Shown piece after piece: positions 17,364 through 27,963 of a DNA stretch of 64,000 bases. The stretch comes from Shouchella shacheensis (GTDB lineage: Bacteria > Bacillota > Bacilli > Bacillales > Bacillaceae_D). Both the position numbers and the translations under genes were made by a program. How positions within the stretch are numbered: the first letter of the stretch is position 1; each line of letters starts with the position of its first letter. Below the pieces are notes generated by a model. It was not told the DNA's origin. It was given only the letters and a program-made list of their open reading frames with translations, and searched no databases. The stretch spans positions 1-64,000 of the forward strand of contig NZ_LLYY01000010.1 of the NCBI RefSeq assembly GCF_001484965.1. The letters run 5' to 3'.

Positions 17364-18731
17364 TCAGACAATCGCATTCGCTATTAGCAGTAGAATTAAC
17401 GATGTTCCCCACGCGAGGGTTGTTGGAATCGACCATACAAGAATTTGCTCTTTTGTTTTCGTGATTCCAATCGTCCGGTTCACAACCCAGAACAAGCTAT
17501 CGTTAAAGTAAGAGAAAACTAAGGAACCAAGCGCAGCTGCTTGAGCGGCTAGAACCATATTCACGTCTAAGCCCGCAAGGATAGGAGCGGAAATCGAAGC
17601 GGCAGTAATCATCGAAACCGTACCACTTCCTTGAATTAATCGTACAAGGCTGGCGATGACAAATGGCAATAATATCGCTGGAATTCCTGTATTTGCAACC
17701 CCCTCGGCAATGTATTCACCCACGCCAGTCTCCCTTAAGACATATCCTAATGCTCCTCCAGCACCGGTAACAAGTAAAATAATTCCTGCCTGTTGAATTC
17801 CTTCTTCCATACGATCTAGTGCCTCAGACCTTCTCACGTGTCCGAATAATCCATAAATGGCAATGAGTACGGCAATCCCTACCGCAATCACGGGCGACCC
17901 AAAAAATTGAATGTATTCCACCATAGGCCCGGTTAATTCCATTGCTGTAGCCGTGGTATTCATAAAGATTAAAACAATCGGTACCACAATGGGTGCCGCG
18001 GAACGAAATAACGAAGGCAGGTTCTTGCTCTCCTTTTCCTCCATCCATTCCTCCACGTTCACTTCTTGCTCCGGACGAATCCAATCCAGCCCATCCTCAC
18101 TAGGAAGTTGATAGATTCGCTTCCCTAACCATTTGGCATATAGAACCATCACAAACACAATGGGAACAGCAAACAACATTCCCGATAAAATCATCCATCC
18201 TATGTCTATATTAAAGATCCCTGCTACACCAAGAGGGCCCGGTGTGGGCGGAACCGCACTATGCATGACCACCGCACCGCCGGCTAAAGCAATGGCAAGC
18301 GCGACGATGGATTTTCCTGTTTTCTTGGATAACGCCTTGGCCAACGTGCTTAAAATAATAAACGCCGAGTCAACAAAAATAGGGATGGCGACAATATAGC
18401 CAGTGATGGCCATCGCCCATTCTTCTTTTCGCTTTCCTAACACCTTAACAACGGTGTAAGCAAGTCTTTCTGCAGCGCCCGATACCTCCAAGATCCGACC
18501 CATCATTACACCGAAACCAATAACGATCGCAATCGAGCCTAACGTACTCCCGAAACCTTCCGTAATCGCTGTGACAACAGCAGGAGGGCTCATACCACCA
18601 ACTAAACCTGTGATGGAGGAGGCTATGATCAATGCTAGAAATACATGAACCTTTGTTTTTACAACAAGGACAATTAAAACAATAATTGCTAGAACAAGCC
18701 CTGCTATCATTTGAGTTCCTGATACATCCAT
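17364..18731 (-). CDS. GntP-family sugar acid permease
   Basis: 455-residue integral membrane symporter with about 12-14 helices. The family pattern is visible in GFGSTLGSIAIVIGFGVMMG, the region HSAVPPTPGPLGVAG and the C-terminal QGSGTVSMITAA. GntP members import gluconate and related sugar acids with protons. The three upstream genes (DeoR regulator, DUF1537 kinase, PdxA2-like dehydrogenase) point to a four-carbon acid such as D-threonate or D-erythronate as substrate. That substrate is inferred from context. Confidence 0.88.
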   Translation of the reverse strand: MDVSGTQMIAGLVLAIIVLIVLVVKTKVHVFLALIIASSITGLVGGMSPPAVVTAITEGFGSTLGSIAIVIGFGVMMGRILEVSGAAERLAYTVVKVLGKRKEEWAMAITGYIVAIPIFVDSAFIILSTLAKALSKKTGKSIVALAIALAGGAVVMHSAVPPTPGPLGVAGIFNIDIGWMILSGMLFAVPIVFVMVLYAKWLGKRIYQLPSEDGLDWIRPEQEVNVEEWMEEKESKNLPSLFRSAAPIVVPIVLIFMNTTATAMELTGPMVEYIQFFGSPVIAVGIAVLIAIYGLFGHVRRSEALDRMEEGIQQAGIILLVTGAGGALGYVLRETGVGEYIAEGVANTGIPAILLPFVIASLVRLIQGSGTVSMITAASISAPILAGLDVNMVLAAQAAALGSLVFSYFNDSLFWVVNRTIGITKTKEQILVWSIPTTLAWGTSLILLLIANAIV

Positions 18732-18892
18732 AGTTTTCTTCTCCTTTTCTTGGAAAGCGCTTTAATATTTAGACCGAAAAGCGTAAGCGGGTTGAACAAA
18801 AACGCGGATTTCGAAGCAGGCCTGAAAAATCCCAAGCTTCTACCCGCTGGAGCTAGACAAAAAGAGGAAAGCCGCCTGAGCGGCCCGCCCTT
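18732..18892. repeat. Intergenic segment with a dispersed-repeat candidate
   Basis: GAAAAGCGTAAGCGGGTTG at 18776-18794 matches GAAAAGCGCAGGCGGGTTG at 46433-46451 at 17 of 19 positions, both in non-coding DNA. It resembles short intergenic repeats I recall from Bacillaceae. A small hairpin GCCGC-CTGA-GCGGC also occurs here. Confidence 0.45.
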
Positions 18893-19891
18893 CTACGCAT
18901 TGACAAAATGCGGCGCATACTTGGCAGCAAGCTTGATGCATTCTTCCATGCTGACTGAGCTAGCGATTCCTTGGCCGGCAATATCAAAGGCCGTACCGTG
19001 GTCTACGGAGGTACGCAGAAATGGCAATCCGTTTGTAATCGAAATGGTGCGATGGAAATCCGTCATTTTTGCGGCAATATGTCCTTGATCATGATACAGA
19101 GAAAGTACCGCATCATAGCGCCCATTTAACGCCTGATAGAAAACAGAATCTGCAGGTACGGGGCCAACCACGTCGATGCCATCGGCTTGAGCACGTTCAA
19201 TGCCAGGGTGAATTTCGTCCATTTCTTCGTAGCCGAACAAGCCGTTTTCTCCGCTATGAGGATTCAAGCCCGCTACCGCAAATTTGCGCTTTTCCACACC
19301 CAGTTGAGCAAGTGCGGCATCACAGCGAATCAGGTAGTCATGGACACGCTCTTTGGTCATTTGTCCAATTGCATCTTTCAGCGACAGATGTCGCGTAAGG
19401 AAAAAGATGCGCATATTTAGCACTTCAAACATCGTTAATGGATCTTCCGTATTTGAAAGTCCTGCTAGCATTTCCGTGTGCCCAATATATGGGACTTTAG
19501 CAGCTTTTAACGATTCTTTATTAATTGGTGCTGTTGCCATGGCTTCCACTTGTTTCGTGTTGCATAGCTCTACCGCATGTTGAATATAGTCAAAAGCAGC
19601 TTGGCCGCACGCAGCACTTACTTGTCCAAGCTCATAGTCCTCTAAGCCAGCAAAATGAATGACATCGATCGTTCCATACTCCCCTGTCGCTTGGCTCACC
19701 GTTTCGATTTTATTAATCTGCAAGTCGGCTTCTTTTACAACAAGCATCTTCTCCAAAATGTCGGCGTTCCCAATGACAACGGGCGCGCACACTTCATAGA
19801 TTTCTTTTTTTGCCAGTGAACCGACTGTGATTTCCGGTCCAATTCCAGCTGGGTCTCCCATTGTTACGGCAATTGTTGGCTTTTTCATCAT
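18893..19891 (-). CDS. pdxA2: PdxA2-type 4-phospho-D-threonate/erythronate dehydrogenase
   Basis: About 332 residues of the PdxA family, beginning MKKPTIAVTMGDPAGIGPEI after the start ATG-ATG (AAGGAGA upstream; either ATG is possible). Conserved metal-binding motifs include GHTEMLA, AGLNPHSGENGLFG and YHDQGHIAAK. Members found beside DUF1537 kinases oxidise and decarboxylate 4-phospho-D-threonate or -erythronate to dihydroxyacetone phosphate rather than acting in vitamin B6 synthesis. The kinase is 12 bases upstream, so this role is well supported by context. Confidence 0.9.
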   Translation of the reverse strand: MMKKPTIAVTMGDPAGIGPEITVGSLAKKEIYEVCAPVVIGNADILEKMLVVKEADLQINKIETVSQATGEYGTIDVIHFAGLEDYELGQVSAACGQAAFDYIQHAVELCNTKQVEAMATAPINKESLKAAKVPYIGHTEMLAGLSNTEDPLTMFEVLNMRIFFLTRHLSLKDAIGQMTKERVHDYLIRCDAALAQLGVEKRKFAVAGLNPHSGENGLFGYEEMDEIHPGIERAQADGIDVVGPVPADSVFYQALNGRYDAVLSLYHDQGHIAAKMTDFHRTISITNGLPFLRTSVDHGTAFDIAGQGIASSVSMEECIKLAAKYAPHFVNA

Positions 19892-19902
19892 AATCTCTCC
19901 TT

Positions 19903-21192
19903 CTATATGGTTGCTTTTGTTTGTACAAATTTCACACATTCATAAATGGCTTTTTTATCGCCAATCAGTCCACCTTTTGTTACAACGGGTAGGCCGTCAA
20001 AGTATCCACCATCAAAGTGACCATAGGCGGCAAGTGGCATCACTTCATCTTTTAAAGCAATTCCATTGGCTCTCCCTAACGCGCACACAGAAGCGGTTAC
20101 ATCTCCACCGCTGGTAAAGCATCCAGCAAAGGTGATCGTATTATCCGTCAACAGTTTACGACTGATCGTTGCTAAACCGTCCGTGATTCGCTTGGCAAGC
20201 GCGTCTTTACTTTTTCCCTCTGTGATCGCTTTTGTTTTCAAATCCACAAGCTCTTGCCCCGGCTTGTGCGTCGTAACAATTAACACATGTTCCGTCTCTG
20301 CTTTTACAAGCGCCTCCTTCGTGGCTCTCTCTACCTCAGCCTCCCACGTCTTTGTATAGCTCGCGAGTGGCTCTGGGTTCACATAGACTGGAGCCGATCC
20401 AGTTTTCTCTATCAGATAATCAAGCTGTGTGCCTGTCAAACTTGTAGCGCTCCCAACCGAAACAAGGATGGTCGCTTTTTTTATATGATTTCTAGAAAGG
20501 GCTCTCCCGTAACTCGCCGTCAAAGGGCCAGAATCGGCACATAAGATCGGCTTGTCACTCCGCGTTAACGCTTCAGCTACATCTTCAATTTGTTCATTTG
20601 TCACCGCATCGACAACGATCAGCTTTTTGCCTTTCTCCAGCTCCTGCAAAAATGCTTGATAAAAGGATTCTGGACCCTCCAACACAGCATGTAACCCTAC
20701 GTAACCAACAGCGTGTTTCGACTGCTCAGCAATAAGAGTAGGAACATAGGATTTTGTAATGGGAGCCACAGGGTCTTTGGATACGTAGGTTTCTTGTAAC
20801 GGCACCCCGTCCAACAACAAATATCCACCCGTCATCACCCTTCCCGAGTCTGGGAACGAAGGAATCAGCACACAAACCGCATCTTCCCTCATATGCGAGA
20901 GCATCTCATCAATCTCTTCTCCAATGTTTCCTCTCATCGTGCTGTCAATCCGTTTTGTAAAAACAGTTGCGCCCCATTCGTTTAGCTGTCTCATCGCTCG
21001 TGCAACTCTTGTTCTCGCAAACTCCTTTTCTACATAGCGACTATCTGTATCCATAATAACCGCATCATAGGAACCATGAGCGGGCAAATTCGCACTGTGA
21101 ACAATGGTCGTCACTTGAAATCCTTGCTTCGCAAGCCTGACTCCTGAAGCGTTGCCTCCTGTTAAATCATCTGCAATCACACCTATTTTCAT
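19903..21192 (-). CDS. dtnK: Four-carbon acid sugar kinase (DUF1537), D-threonate kinase type
   Basis: 429-residue kinase with an N-terminal substrate domain (MKIGVIADDLTGGNASGVRL, then DTDSRYV, KRIDSTMRGNIG) and a C-terminal nucleotide-binding domain (GCFTSGGDVTASVC). It phosphorylates a C4 sugar acid before the PdxA2-type dehydrogenase acts. D-threonate versus D-erythronate specificity cannot be decided by eye, so the symbol is tentative. The ATG follows GGAGGAAG. Confidence 0.87.
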   Translation of the reverse strand: MKIGVIADDLTGGNASGVRLAKQGFQVTTIVHSANLPAHGSYDAVIMDTDSRYVEKEFARTRVARAMRQLNEWGATVFTKRIDSTMRGNIGEEIDEMLSHMREDAVCVLIPSFPDSGRVMTGGYLLLDGVPLQETYVSKDPVAPITKSYVPTLIAEQSKHAVGYVGLHAVLEGPESFYQAFLQELEKGKKLIVVDAVTNEQIEDVAEALTRSDKPILCADSGPLTASYGRALSRNHIKKATILVSVGSATSLTGTQLDYLIEKTGSAPVYVNPEPLASYTKTWEAEVERATKEALVKAETEHVLIVTTHKPGQELVDLKTKAITEGKSKDALAKRITDGLATISRKLLTDNTITFAGCFTSGGDVTASVCALGRANGIALKDEVMPLAAYGHFDGGYFDGLPVVTKGGLIGDKKAIYECVKFVQTKATI

Positions 21193-21212
21193 CGCTTCTT
21201 CCTCCTGATCTG

Positions 21213-21968
21213 TTAGACAGGCGCTATTTGCATGTTAGGGTGGTACCTTTCTCGCTCTGCATACGGCAACCGAACATCTGTAATCACGCCTTCTAACTCT
21301 TCTAACTGACACACATGAGCAAATGACTTTTCATCAAATTTGCTTGAATCACATACCAGCCAGGTCATTTCCGCTGCTTGAACCATGAGGCGCTTCATTT
21401 TTGCCTTCTCTAGCGTAGGGGCGCTTACTCCAGCATAAGGGTGAACAGCATGGGCACCCAATAAGAACAAATCCACATGTATGGACCTTAATAGTTCTTG
21501 AGCATGGTCGCCATAAAGCGCTCCCACATCTACTTGAATTTCCCCTCCTGTCACAATGCAACGTGGTTTCGCCTCTACGAGTTCACTCGCTATTTTTATA
21601 TCGTTGGTGATTATGGTTAAATCTTCGCGTTCCTTGAGCAGCCGAATGATTTCGAGTGTCGTTGTCCCCGAATCCACAAGAATGGTTGCCCCATGTTGGA
21701 TCAACGATGCAGCTTCTTTCGCAATCGCTCTTTTCGGAAAAAGCTCCTTCGTTTCCTTACGCACATACGGCGTTTCTTTAATTAACGTCTTTGGCAAAAC
21801 AGCCCCTCCGTGTGTACGGATCAGCTTCTCTTCTTCCTCTAGTTGGGCCAAATCACGACGTACCGTCATATGAGACACCTTTAACGTTTCCATTAATTCA
21901 TCAATTTCAACTTTTCCTTGCGAAGCAATTATTTGTTGAATCTGTTCGCGCCTTTTCCCAGGATTCAT
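21213..21968 (-). CDS. DeoR-family regulator of the sugar-acid operon
   Basis: 251-residue repressor with an N-terminal winged HTH (GKVEIDELMETLKVSHMTVR RDL region) and a C-terminal sugar-phosphate isomerase-like sensor domain (ILVDSGTTTLEI, TNDIKIASEL, CDSSKFDEKSFA). It is the first gene of the operon with the kinase, dehydrogenase and permease, so it probably represses it in the absence of a phosphorylated C4 acid. Confidence 0.87.
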   Translation of the reverse strand: MNPGKRREQIQQIIASQGKVEIDELMETLKVSHMTVRRDLAQLEEEEKLIRTHGGAVLPKTLIKETPYVRKETKELFPKRAIAKEAASLIQHGATILVDSGTTTLEIIRLLKEREDLTIITNDIKIASELVEAKPRCIVTGGEIQVDVGALYGDHAQELLRSIHVDLFLLGAHAVHPYAGVSAPTLEKAKMKRLMVQAAEMTWLVCDSSKFDEKSFAHVCQLEELEGVITDVRLPYAERERYHPNMQIAPV

Positions 21969-21994
21969 GTTCGTTTTTCACATCCTATATTGTT

Positions 21995-22023
21995 AATTTA
22001 CAACACAATTCTTGATTAGTCAA
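21995..22023 (-). promoter_or_regulatory. Promoter of the sugar-acid operon
   Basis: TTGACT (22018-22023) and TAAATT (21995-22000) with 17-base spacing on the minus strand, ahead of the DeoR-type regulator gene. Confidence 0.6.
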
Positions 22024-22079
22024 TCTACAAATGTTTTATATTCACATTAACAGAAGTTGATTCTGTTTCATTTTAACAT

Positions 22080-22550
22080 TTTTGAGTTACAGAAGCGTGG
22101 TCTAACTCCACCGTCTTTAGACGGCACACGCTTTTAGCTTTGAACGTAAGCGTCCGTACTTGAACAAAAACCACATTCATTTGCTCGGTGCCCACCAAGA
22201 TTGGCACCGAACAAAATCATGCAATGCCTAAAGAGCAGGTCGTCTAGATTGTTACAAGACGAGTTTTCTGAACTCAAGAAAAAGCTATTGGGGGTAGCAC
22301 CTATGCGCGAGAAGATACTTCTGTGCTACGGTCGGAAATGTGACGGAAGAACTGACCCGAAACTATATTACCAATCAATCCAAGAAAGAAAAGCACGATA
22401 TCTTCATGATTGAGGGTTAAATTCAGTCCCTTTTAGTATGCTTGAGCATAAGAGCTTATAGAAGACTTCAGTCTTGAAGGCGACTTTACGTCGTAGACAT
22501 TCATGGCTAAATCCACTTACTTTAGGAAGTGGTCGTCTAAGTGAGTTGTG
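22080..22550 (+). mobile_element. tnpA: Decayed IS200/IS605-family element
   Basis: Plus-strand frames, joined across several frameshifts, spell a TnpA (Y1 transposase) C-terminal half. NHIHLL carries the HUH-type motif near 22168, then CPPRLAPNKIMQCLKSRSSR, then LLQDEFSELKKKLLG, then ATVGNVTEELTRNYI, then KKEKHDIFMIEG before TAA at about 22419. The first half is missing. Hairpin-forming ends (CCGTCTTTAGACGG near 22110 and CCACTTACTTTAGGAAGTGG near 22515) resemble IS200/IS605 subterminal structures. The element is dead. Confidence 0.82.
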
Positions 22551-22555
22551 GAGAT

Positions 22556-22599
22556 TTAAAAAACCACCGCTTTCGAGGAGAAAGTGGTGGTTTTTTGGC
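22556..22599. terminator. Strong hairpin between the IS remnant and the CRISPR array
   Basis: AAAAAACCACCGCTTTC and GAAAGTGGTGGTTTTTT pair with a short loop. It can act as a terminator in both directions and would stop the long minus-strand pre-crRNA just beyond the last repeat. Confidence 0.7.
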
Positions 22600-22615
22600 T
22601 AATTCATCCGGCAGT

Positions 22616-25600
22616 ATGTCAAGTTACGCACTCACGAGAAGTGCGACCAGGGCAGATGGAATTGTAATAGCCTTATACTAATTTCAATCCACGCACTCAC
22701 AAGGAGTGCGACCGTATAAATGGAGGCGAACCTATATGGACGAGCATTTCAATCCACGCACTCACAAGGAGTGCGACACGAGACATACCGCGAATACAGT
22801 GCTATCGTTATATTTCAATCCACGCACTCACAAGGAGTGCGACATTACTCACTTTTTCGACGTGGACGAGATGGAAATTTCAATCCACGCACTCACAAGG
22901 AGTGCGACGGGAAGCAAAATCAAGCTCTAGCACGTCTAATCTCTATTTCAATCCACGCACTCACAAGGAGTGCGACCGTAGAGAATTTGTTTCCCAGCCT
23001 GTCGTCAAAGATTTCAATCCACGCACTCACAAGGAGTGCGACTCCAGTGAGGTCATGGGTTGACTGTTGAAAAGAAATTTCAATCCACGCACTCACAAGG
23101 AGTGCGACCTAGCGGCAGGGGTTAATGATGAATCTAATAAAATTTCAATCCACGCACTCACAAGGAGTGCGACCAAAGGACTCACACGCAAGAGTAGCGA
23201 TACTCAAGATTTCAATCCACGCACTCACAAGGAGTGCGACGTGATCAACCATGCCAAAGCCAAGCAGAGGGACGAAATTTCAATCCACGCACTCACAAGG
23301 AGTGCGACCAAATGTACCTGCTTGACCAGGGCGAGCGTCTCGGATTTCAATCCACGCACTCACAAGGAGTGCGACGGCTATACAAAACCGTATCGGAGGC
23401 GAGAGTCCTGTATTTCAATCCACGCACTCACAAGGAGTGCGACTGGGTTTTTGGAGCTTACCCCCTCCGAGTATGAAATTTCAATCCACGCACTCACAAG
23501 GAGTGCGACCAACGCCGCAGAAAAGATGGCCGAGCTTGATAAATTTCAATCCACGCACTCACAAGGAGTGCGACAATAGTCCTTCTCGAGTAATGATGGG
23601 CATAGGGATTTCAATCCACGCACTCACAAGGAGTGCGACGCCGCCTTTTAAAGCGGGAAGCGCAGTACATCAAAATTTCAATCCACGCACTCACAAGGAG
23701 TGCGACGGACACCTCCCTTGCCATCGACCCTGACGCTCTTTATTTCAATCCACGCACTCACAAGGAGTGCGACTCCAAACGACTGACGTTTTATTACTTC
23801 CCAGATATTTCAATCCACGCACTCACAAGGAGTGCGACGGTCTTGGCCTTGGAGCAACTGATTTTGCATGACATTTCAATCCACGCACTCACAAGGAGTG
23901 CGACTCTCTGAGATTGTGTATAATGCCGCGAAACGTGTCGATTTCAATCCACGCACTCACAAGGAGTGCGACGCGAAACGGCTTCAAAACGAGTGGGACA
24001 CTCTTCAATTTCAATCCACGCACTCACAAGGAGTGCGACCTCGGACCAATGAATCGATTGATCCAATTTTTCGATTTCAATCCACGCACTCACAAGGAGT
24101 GCGACGCGGAGATCCTACAACTAGACAGAGACATTGAAATTTCAATCCACGCACTCACAAGGAGTGCGACGAATCGGTGAACCACTCCTGAGTATATACG
24201 CTGGTATTTCAATCCACGCACTCACAAGGAGTGCGACGTACCACAGGCGGCTCCCGGGAGGAACCCAAAATATTTCAATCCACGCACTCACAAGGAGTGC
24301 GACGTGGAGGATACATTTATTCGCCAAGACCTAGGCATTTCAATCCACGCACTCACAAGGAGTGCGACTGTTTGGATTTTTAGTAGAAAAAGTGAGAGGT
24401 GTATTTCAATCCACGCACTCACAAGGAGTGCGACTCCACCGATGATGGAGGAGCGGAAGAACCTGGAGGTATTTCAATCCACGCACTCACAAGGAGTGCG
24501 ACATCAGCGACTTCTCACCTTGCGCTTGCTCTTACCAAATTTCAATCCACGCACTCACAAGGAGTGCGACCTCTCATAACTGGCAAGGCGAAGGGGGGAT
24601 TGTGATTTCAATCCACGCACTCACAAGGAGTGCGACCGTCGCCCTCGATGCCAAACTGCACCGGGAACGTATTTCAATCCACGCACTCACAAGGAGTGCG
24701 ACGATTTTTCATATCAGTAAACCGGGATCGGATGCTAATTTCAATCCACGCACTCACAAGGAGTGCGACACTGGGCATCCATGTACAAACGTACGCAAAG
24801 ATGGAATTTCAATCCACGCACTCACAAGGAGTGCGACAACTTTAAAATCCATTATCATTCAACTCCTATTTATTTCAATCCACGCACTCACAAGGAGTGC
24901 GACGAGGATTATCATCGTTCCTACGTCGAAAATCTGAAATTTCAATCCACGCACTCACAAGGAGTGCGACGTTAAAACAGATTGCGAAGTATGCATTTGC
25001 TGATATATTTCAATCCACGCACTCACAAGGAGTGCGACGTTAAAACAGATTGCGAAGTATGCATTTGCTGATATATTTCAATCCACGCACTCACAAGGAG
25101 TGCGACGTTAAAACAGATTGCGAAGTATGCATTTGCTGATATATTTCAATCCACGCACTCACAAGGAGTGCGACAGAAGGGGTTGATACCGTGTCAAAAC
25201 TACTTAGATTTCAATCCACGCACTCACAAGGAGTGCGACGCTCCTGTTTGCCGTATAGATCGGCCGAGCCTTTGTATTTCAATCCACGCACTCACAAGGA
25301 GTGCGACGTCGCGTCTGGAACTCACGCAAGCAGGATTGCTATTTCAATCCACGCACTCACAAGGAGTGCGACCGGCGACCATACGAAGACCGAGGACGAC
25401 ACCAGTTATTTCAATCCACGCACTCACAAGGAGTGCGACATCGTCGAATCAAGCGCTTATATGCTTAAAGGGAATTTCAATCCACGCACTCACAAGGAGT
25501 GCGACCTGAGTTGGATAAAAAGAAAACCAAAGAGGCTGTCATTTCAATCCACGCACTCACAAGGAGTGCGACTTTCCATTTTGTCGCTATAGCCAAAGCC

Positions 25601-27963
25601 GTATTTTTATTTCAATCCACGCACTCACAAGGAGTGCGACTTCGTAACGATTCGATCAATGCCACGCTCGTAAATTTCAATCCACGCACTCACAAGGAGT
25701 GCGACTGCTACGCCAAGCTGTGATTGACGGGGAACGATTAATTTCAATCCACGCACTCACAAGGAGTGCGACTTGCGGCTCCGGCATCGTGTGTCCACCT
25801 TCCGTGATTTCAATCCACGCACTCACAAGGAGTGCGACGTCTCGCTCTTGTTTAATGCTTTCAACCATCCCATATTTCAATCCACGCACTCACAAGGAGT
25901 GCGACCCCATTAAAGGAGTCTAATGTGGTTGATAGGCTATTTCAATCCACGCACTCACAAGGAGTGCGACTTAAACCACACATAAGGGGGCTGATTAAGC
26001 AATATTTCAATCCACGCACTCACAAGGAGTGCGACCGAAAACCTACTGGGCGGCGTGTTTGAGGAATCATTTCAATCCACGCACTCACAAGGAGTGCGAC
26101 GGCATGCCACAACGAATGTCAGACGGGCTAAAAAATTTCAATCCACGCACTCACAAGGAGTGCGACTTTTGTGGAAAGCTGAAGTGACGGTGATGTTTCC
26201 TATTTCAATCCACGCACTCACAAGGAGTGCGACGTGGGAGGAACTATATACGGAACAGCAGTTTTAAATTTCAATCCACGCACTCACAAGGAGTGCGACC
26301 AGCGCATGGCAGAAATGAGCGTGGATTTTTACTTAATTTCAATCCACGCACTCACAAGGAGTGCGACGCGTCCCTTGCTCAATAAACTGAGGGAGAGCTT
26401 CTGTATTTCAATCCACGCACTCACAAGGAGTGCGACTGGAGCGCAAAGGAATCAAACAAGAGGATGTGCGATTTCAATCCACGCACTCACAAGGAGTGCG
26501 ACGGCTTGGTACTGGCGCTCGTTACCTGTCACACTGTTATTTCAATCCACGCACTCACAAGGAGTGCGACGTGAGACGTGATCTAATCGTAAGGAGTCCG
26601 ATCATTTCAATCCACGCACTCACAAGGAGTGCGACGTCTCAACGGTGCTCTTGTTGCGGCTACATCGCAATTTCAATCCACGCACTCACAAGGAGTGCGA
26701 CGCCACTCATTGACGCGGTAGGTTGTTGTTGTGGCATTTCAATCCACGCACTCACAAGGAGTGCGACTTGGCATCGGTGTAAACAACGTCAAGGGACACG
26801 GAATTTCAATCCACGCACTCACAAGGAGTGCGACCTTTTTGCACTACCACTCAAACCGTACGTGTTGTTATTTCAATCCACGCACTCACAAGGAGTGCGA
26901 CATTTCTTGCTAAAGAAACCATGCTCGACATCGTTATTTCAATCCACGCACTCACAAGGAGTGCGACCTATACCTGTAATTAATGGCGCAATCGGCTGGA
27001 GATTTCAATCCACGCACTCACAAGGAGTGCGACAACCGACAAGGCCGATCGTCTGTCCGGGGCTGACGATTTCAATCCACGCACTCACAAGGAGTGCGAC
27101 ACTCTTTTGTCTCGTGGCTTGATGACTACTACAGAATTTCAATCCACGCACTCACAAGGAGTGCGACACAGCGTAGAGTCAAGCCAGTACTTGGTGCCAT
27201 ATTTCAATCCACGCACTCACAAGGAGTGCGACGAATCACCCGATGTTATGCTTGGAAACTTGGAGAAATTTCAATCCACGCACTCACAAGGAGTGCGACC
27301 CGATTTCACGAACGAGCTAGGTTTAAAAGGAAAATTTCAATCCACGCACTCACAAGGAGTGCGACGAGCGTGACAATTTCCCGCTAATCCGCGCTGGTAA
27401 TTTCAATCCACGCACTCACAAGGAGTGCGACGATACCGCGTTGAAAATGCGTGTTGTCCCGTCTTGATTTCAATCCACGCACTCACAAGGAGTGCGACGT
27501 TTCTCTTTCTTCGTTTGACTGAGGGCAATCATATTTCAATCCACGCACTCACAAGGAGTGCGACCATGTGCTAAGCAATTACCCCTTTGGTTGCGCTATT
27601 TCAATCCACGCACTCACAAGGAGTGCGACCACATCTCCCTCGATGCCAAATTGCACCGGGAAGGTATTTCAATCCACGCACTCACAAGGAGTGCGACGTT
27701 CCACGCGCCCCGGAACGGCCAAAAGTTGGGTATTTCAATCCACGCACTCACAAGGAGTGCGACTCGGCCTCGACGGCGCTCGGAAGATCCGTACGTTATT
27801 TCAATCCACGCACTCACAAGGAGTGCGACACCCGAGGCAATCAAAAGGTGTTTGATATTCCGTTTATTTCAATCCACGCACTCACAAGGAGTGCGACTCC
27901 TGATCCTCTGCCGTTAGTAGGATGCCAGGCTATTTCAATCCACGCACTCACAAGGAGTGCGAC
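22616..27963 (-). CRISPR. Type I-C CRISPR array, about 81 repeats
   Basis: A 32-base repeat occurs 80 times in intact form from 22681 to 27963, with spacers of 33-37 bases (mean period about 66). In crRNA sense (minus strand) it begins GTCGCACTCCTTGTGAGTGC and ends GTGGATTGAAAT, the usual I-C form with an internal hairpin. One further copy at 22616-22647 has six mismatches and marks the leader-distal end. The leader is therefore at the cas2 side. By my count there are 80 spacers. Protein-like open frames across the array are artefacts of the repeat. Confidence 0.98.

Noticed and set aside
22201-22413. 70-codon plus-strand frame as an independent gene
   Set aside because: It is the middle of a degraded TnpA broken by frameshifts, listed as a mobile element remnant.
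22681-27963. Many 60-230 codon open frames with repeated motifs such as ISIHALTRSAT and FNPRTHKECD across the array
   Set aside because: They are three-frame translations of the CRISPR repeat with spacers between; none has a start signal or function.
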